A stretch of DNA of 64,000 nucleotides from Streptomyces alanosinicus (GTDB lineage: Bacteria; Actinomycetota; Actinomycetes; Streptomycetales; Streptomycetaceae). Made by a program: the position numbers and the translations under genes. A model generated the notes under the pieces. The model worked only from the letters and a program-made list of their open reading frames with translations, was not told where the DNA came from and did not search any database. Shown piece by piece: positions 63,103-64,000 of the stretch (the stretch's first letter is position 1; each line of letters begins with the position of its first letter). The stretch spans positions 1-64,000 of the forward strand of contig NZ_BMVG01000026.1 in the NCBI RefSeq assembly GCF_014650595.1, written 5' to 3'.

Positions 63103-63580
63103 TCGGGCAGAGCAGGCCTCACTCTCCGGGGAGCTGAGCTCGTACCCCGACGCACCGATCACCGTCACGCTGGCCCGGTAGCCGGGCGAGGGCGGCACAG
63201 GCCGCAGCGACGTCAGTCCCGAACCAGCCCTCACTCCTCTCTTCCTCTCGCGCGGGCAGGTGCCGAGGAAGCGGGCGTCCCGTGAGCTGACGAGGGCTCT
63301 CCGAAGTCACTGATCCCAGCCTGCACCTCGTTCCTCGAAGCGCGGGACGGCTGTGGCGTTCTTAGGCTGACTGATGATGTAGGATCTCGCGGCTCATTTC
63401 ATCCGCCGCGTCTCTGGCCTGGGCGTTCCGCAGGCGTCTCACGCCGTGTCATCCGTCGGCTGTCTCAGATCCGTGTCATTTCCTCGTCGAACGTCTCTCT
63501 CCTCGGATCCGGGTGTTTGTACGTGGTTTCCCCAAGGCTGAGGTCTGTCCAGTCAACAGTTGATCTTGGTTGTTGAGGTG
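63103..63580. other. Intergenic, no supported gene
   Basis: Nothing protein-like on either strand. The part from 63360 to 63560 is less GC-rich and includes TGATGATGTAGG-type sequence but no clear repeat. Confidence 0.4.
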
Positions 63581-63760
63581 TCAGTTGCTGGTGGTGGGGG
63601 TGAGTCGGCCCTCAAACGCGATCTGGAAGGCGTTCAGCGGCGCCTTCCAGCGCATCGCCCAGCGGCGCCGGTCCTTGCTGGTCGGGTCGAGGCTAATCAG
63701 CTCCATATAGACGCACTTCAACGCGGCGGCCTCCGTCCATTGGGCGCGCCCACGTTCGCA
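63581..63760 (-). pseudogene. IS256-type transposase C-terminal fragment
   Basis: The minus frame ends WTEAAALKCVYMELISLDPT, RRRWAMRWKAPLNAFQIAFE and GRLTPTTSN, the characteristic C-terminus of IS256-family transposases. Upstream residues (63760-63946) do not continue the family, so only the last ~55 codons survive. Confidence 0.7.
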
Positions 63761-64000
63761 GGAGTGCTGGTCGAGCGGGTTGGATGCGAGGGCAGGTCCG
63801 CCCCCGGATGCCGTTGTTGGAGCTTTCAGGCAGTTCTTGTGGTGGCGCCGACGGCAGTACGCGGCCCGCGCTACCCTCGCGGAGAGTATGACGACAGCGA
63901 CCGGGGCGATCCGGTGAGGGGTGCGGGGGACGGGGGAGACGACCATGACCTTGGTGACGCGAGCCGGGCGGGATACGTCCGGCGTGGATGAGTTGGCCCG
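63761..64000. other. Window edge, no supported gene
   Basis: Contains no recognisable coding signal; the last ~60 nt may begin a plus-strand gene (ATG 63946, ACCATGACCTTGGTGACGCG) that continues past the edge. Confidence 0.3.

Overview
The window is high-GC actinomycete DNA and looks like Streptomyces. The signs are strong third-position GC bias, GTG/TTG starts, many ATGA/GTGA stop-start overlaps, XRE-DUF5753/DUF397/SAM-methyltransferase genes of the Streptomyces kind, a bacterial terpene synthase and secreted HNH nucleases. A plasmid-type ParA operon with its own repeats, a large HTH/zinc-cluster Rep-like gene, a toxin-antitoxin pair, many transposase, phage and gene fragments, and no housekeeping operon suggest a (linear?) plasmid or a variable chromosome arm. 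No telomere is recognisable. All calls come from reading sequence and translations; no database search was run.

Layout. 1-8.3 kb is the replicon-maintenance part: a ParA/ParB-like pair flanked on both sides by GTAGGYAT repeats, a 17-bp palindrome shared by two promoter regions, a conserved unknown gene and a Rep-like protein. 8.4-10.5 kb is a graveyard of fragments (phage capsid and decoration genes, ABC exporter, TnpC-like) joined at degenerate type I-E-like CRISPR repeats. 10.9-21.7 kb holds two XRE regulators, an anti-sigma-type ATPase and a tightly coupled putative biosynthetic operon: radical SAM, enolase-superfamily, HAD, GGDEF-like, phosphoketolase-like, PhyH dioxygenase, methyltransferase. 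21.7-29.6 kb is a two-integrase Tn554-like element that splits the methyltransferase gene. It carries an intact homologue of that gene, a possible PD-(D/E)xK nuclease and a coiled-coil/NACHT-membrane pair. 30-37.3 kb has a truncated kinase, a second I-E-like repeat remnant, a three-gene sigma-like operon and the DUF397/methyltransferase/XRE trio.

39.5-45.2 kb holds three blocks of a 37-nt CRISPR repeat family: 34, 8 and 14 full units. No cas gene lies anywhere in the window. One block has an AT-richer leader; the other two meet head-to-head with 3 nt between them. An RHH-like/Doc-like gene pair sits between blocks, next to a copy of the 3' end of the Rep-like gene. 45.4-50.5 kb is again broken genes (ISL3 and IS5-type transposases, murF, ddl, trypsin) around an intact GNAT enzyme and a secreted HNH nuclease. 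50.8-53 kb is a two-gene terpene cluster, bracketed together with the broken protease by 21-bp inverted repeats. 53.8-64 kb carries a second HNH nuclease with a coupled partner, several actinomycete unknowns, a zeta-toxin fragment and an IS256-type remnant.

Best candidates for something undescribed: the 14.1-21.7 kb operon, the methyltransferase-targeting element with NACHT and nuclease cargo, and the repeated head-to-head CRISPR geometry.
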